DNA of 64,000 bases from Sinomonas sp. ASV486 (lineage in GTDB: Bacteria; Actinomycetota; Actinomycetes; Actinomycetales; Micrococcaceae): positions 532,607 to 596,606 of the forward strand of contig NZ_JAVFJK010000001.1 in assembly GCF_030908215.1 (NCBI RefSeq), read 5' to 3'. The position numbers and the translations under genes were made by a program. Shown here piece after piece: positions 63,120 to 64,000 of the stretch. Each line of letters opens with the position of its first letter. Within the stretch, counting starts at the first letter, position 1. The notes below the pieces were generated by a model. That model saw nothing but the letters and a program-made list of their open reading frames with translations. It was not told the origin of the DNA and ran no database searches.

Positions 63120-63943
63120 TGCAGAACTCCTCCCCGCGCCGTGCCCTGACGGGCACGCTCGTAGTCCTGTTCGCCGCTGCCATGGCCGTGTTCATCATCG
63201 GCCCGCTCCTGTGGCTGGCCGTGCGGGCCTTCGCCACGAACTGGACATACCCCAACCTGGCCCCGGACGGGTGGACGTTCAAGTGGTGGGAACTCGTCTT
63301 CAGCGACAACGCCCTCGGGGTCGCGGTGCAGAACTCCCTCTTCTTCGCCCCGATCACCGTCCTGGCCTCAGCGCTCATCTGCCTCCCGGCCGCATACGCC
63401 TTCGCGCGCTTCGAGTTCCCCGGCCGGCGGTTCTTCCTCATCGGGCTCTTCGCGGCCAACGCGTTCCCCAAGATGGGCCTGTTCGTCTCCCTCGCCGCGC
63501 TGTTCTACACCCTGAACCTCATGAACTCGATCCTGGGCATCCTCATCGTGCACCTCCTGGGCACCGTCGTGTTCATGACATGGATCCCCTCGGCGGCGTT
63601 CGCAGCAGTCCCGCGCAGCCTGGAGGAGGCCGCGCGGGACGCCGGCGCGTCGAGGCTGCGGGTATTCTCCAGCGTCACCCTGCCCATGGCGCTGCCGGGC
63701 ATCCTCGTCGCGGCGATCATGAGCTTCCTCGCCTCCTTCGACGAGGCCCAGGGCACGTACCTCGTCGGCGCCCCGGACTACTTCACCATGCCGACCCAGA
63801 TGTACACCCTCGTGCTCAACTACCCCACCCAGGTCGCGGCGGTCTTCTCGATCCTGCTCGCCATCCCCTCCGTCGCGCTGCTCCTGGCCGCGCACAAGCA
63901 CATCGTCGGCGGCCAGCTCGCCGAGGGCTTCCAGATCAAGTAG
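63119..63943 (+). CDS. ABC transporter permease (second subunit)
   Basis: 274 aa, six helices, EAA loop SLEEAARDAGASRLRVFSSVTLPMALPG. PotC/ThiP-like partner of the preceding permease. The start ATG shares one base with the previous stop. The C terminus (HKHIVGGQLAEGFQIK) is cytoplasmic. It forms a heterodimeric channel with the other permease. Confidence 0.92.
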   Translation: MQNSSPRRALTGTLVVLFAAAMAVFIIGPLLWLAVRAFATNWTYPNLAPDGWTFKWWELVFSDNALGVAVQNSLFFAPITVLASALICLPAAYAFARFEFPGRRFFLIGLFAANAFPKMGLFVSLAALFYTLNLMNSILGILIVHLLGTVVFMTWIPSAAFAAVPRSLEEAARDAGASRLRVFSSVTLPMALPGILVAAIMSFLASFDEAQGTYLVGAPDYFTMPTQMYTLVLNYPTQVAAVFSILLAIPSVALLLAAHKHIVGGQLAEGFQIK

Positions 63944-63951
63944 AGGCACCC

Positions 63952-64000
63952 ATGACCACCAACACGACCCCCACCACCCCCGCCACACCCACCACACCCG
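63952..64000 (+). CDS. Start of a further gene, probably the importer ATPase (cut by the edge)
   Basis: ATG 63952 with GAGG upstream, 8 bp after the permease stop. Only a Thr/Pro-rich start is visible (MTTNTTPTTPATPTTP). An ATP-binding subunit is expected next in such an operon, but no motif is inside the window. Confidence 0.5.
   Translation, partial: MTTNTTPTTPATPTTP

Overview
This window comes from a high-GC (about 70% by eye) Gram-positive actinobacterium, most likely a Micrococcaceae relative such as Arthrobacter or Sinomonas. Support comes from a mycothiol-type isomerase, an Rpf/LysM resuscitation factor, a DUF6318 lipoprotein, a DUF6350 membrane protein next to purN, a monomeric NADP isocitrate dehydrogenase, a BTAD (SARP) regulator, and several genes that look leaderless (a TANNNT box 6-7 nt before the start codon). 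I see no tRNA, rRNA, CRISPR array, transposase or prophage gene.

Layout. 1-4510: an AddA/UvrD-like helicase (cut by the window edge) and its AddB-like iron-sulfur nuclease. 4659-5258: a Doc-type toxin with its antitoxin. 5545-8772: an alpha/beta hydrolase, a mycothiol-dependent isomerase-like protein and an acyl-CoA ligase. 8800-11306: an ion channel and an odd pair made of a membrane-anchored ECF-sigma-like protein and a membrane-anchored Ig-repeat protein. 11489-26625: a catabolic island with a five-gene Liv-type ABC transporter, a DUF1932 dehydrogenase, a GntR regulator, three LigM/DesA-like tetrahydrofolate-dependent O-demethylase paralogues, an aldehyde dehydrogenase, MetF, PurU and a PadR regulator. 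Formaldehyde dehydrogenase at 32050-33264 fits the same one-carbon theme. Three copies of a 17-bp GntR-like operator tie the transporter, the regulator and two demethylase genes together.

27019-35870: a papain-like peptidase with a membrane-bound hydrolase-like protein, a flavin monooxygenase, formaldehyde dehydrogenase, an Asp/Glu (hydantoin-type) racemase-like protein and an NCS1 permease. 36214-46180: Rpf/LysM, a SWIM-SNF2 helicase, two exported proteins, a UDP-sugar dehydrogenase with a GT4 glycosyltransferase, and an MFS transporter. 46312-52585: an ene-reductase, DUF6350, purN, an SRPBCC protein, a DoxX protein and purH.

52624-57530 is the most unusual region. A stand-alone BTAD/SARP regulator is translationally coupled to a secreted repeat protein. 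Next come five peptides of exactly 63 residues that align without gaps, and an M50-type membrane metalloprotease with an apparent PqqD/RRE-like N-terminal domain. One repeat of the secreted protein aligns without gaps to the C-terminal half of the peptides. The promoter before the first peptide carries three direct heptamers at 11-bp spacing, the usual SARP operator layout. I do not recognise this as a named system.

57786-64000: icd, a second DoxX gene with an overlapping-palindrome operator, and an ABC importer (binding protein and two permeases, ATPase start at the edge) behind a DtxR/IdeR-like iron-box half match.
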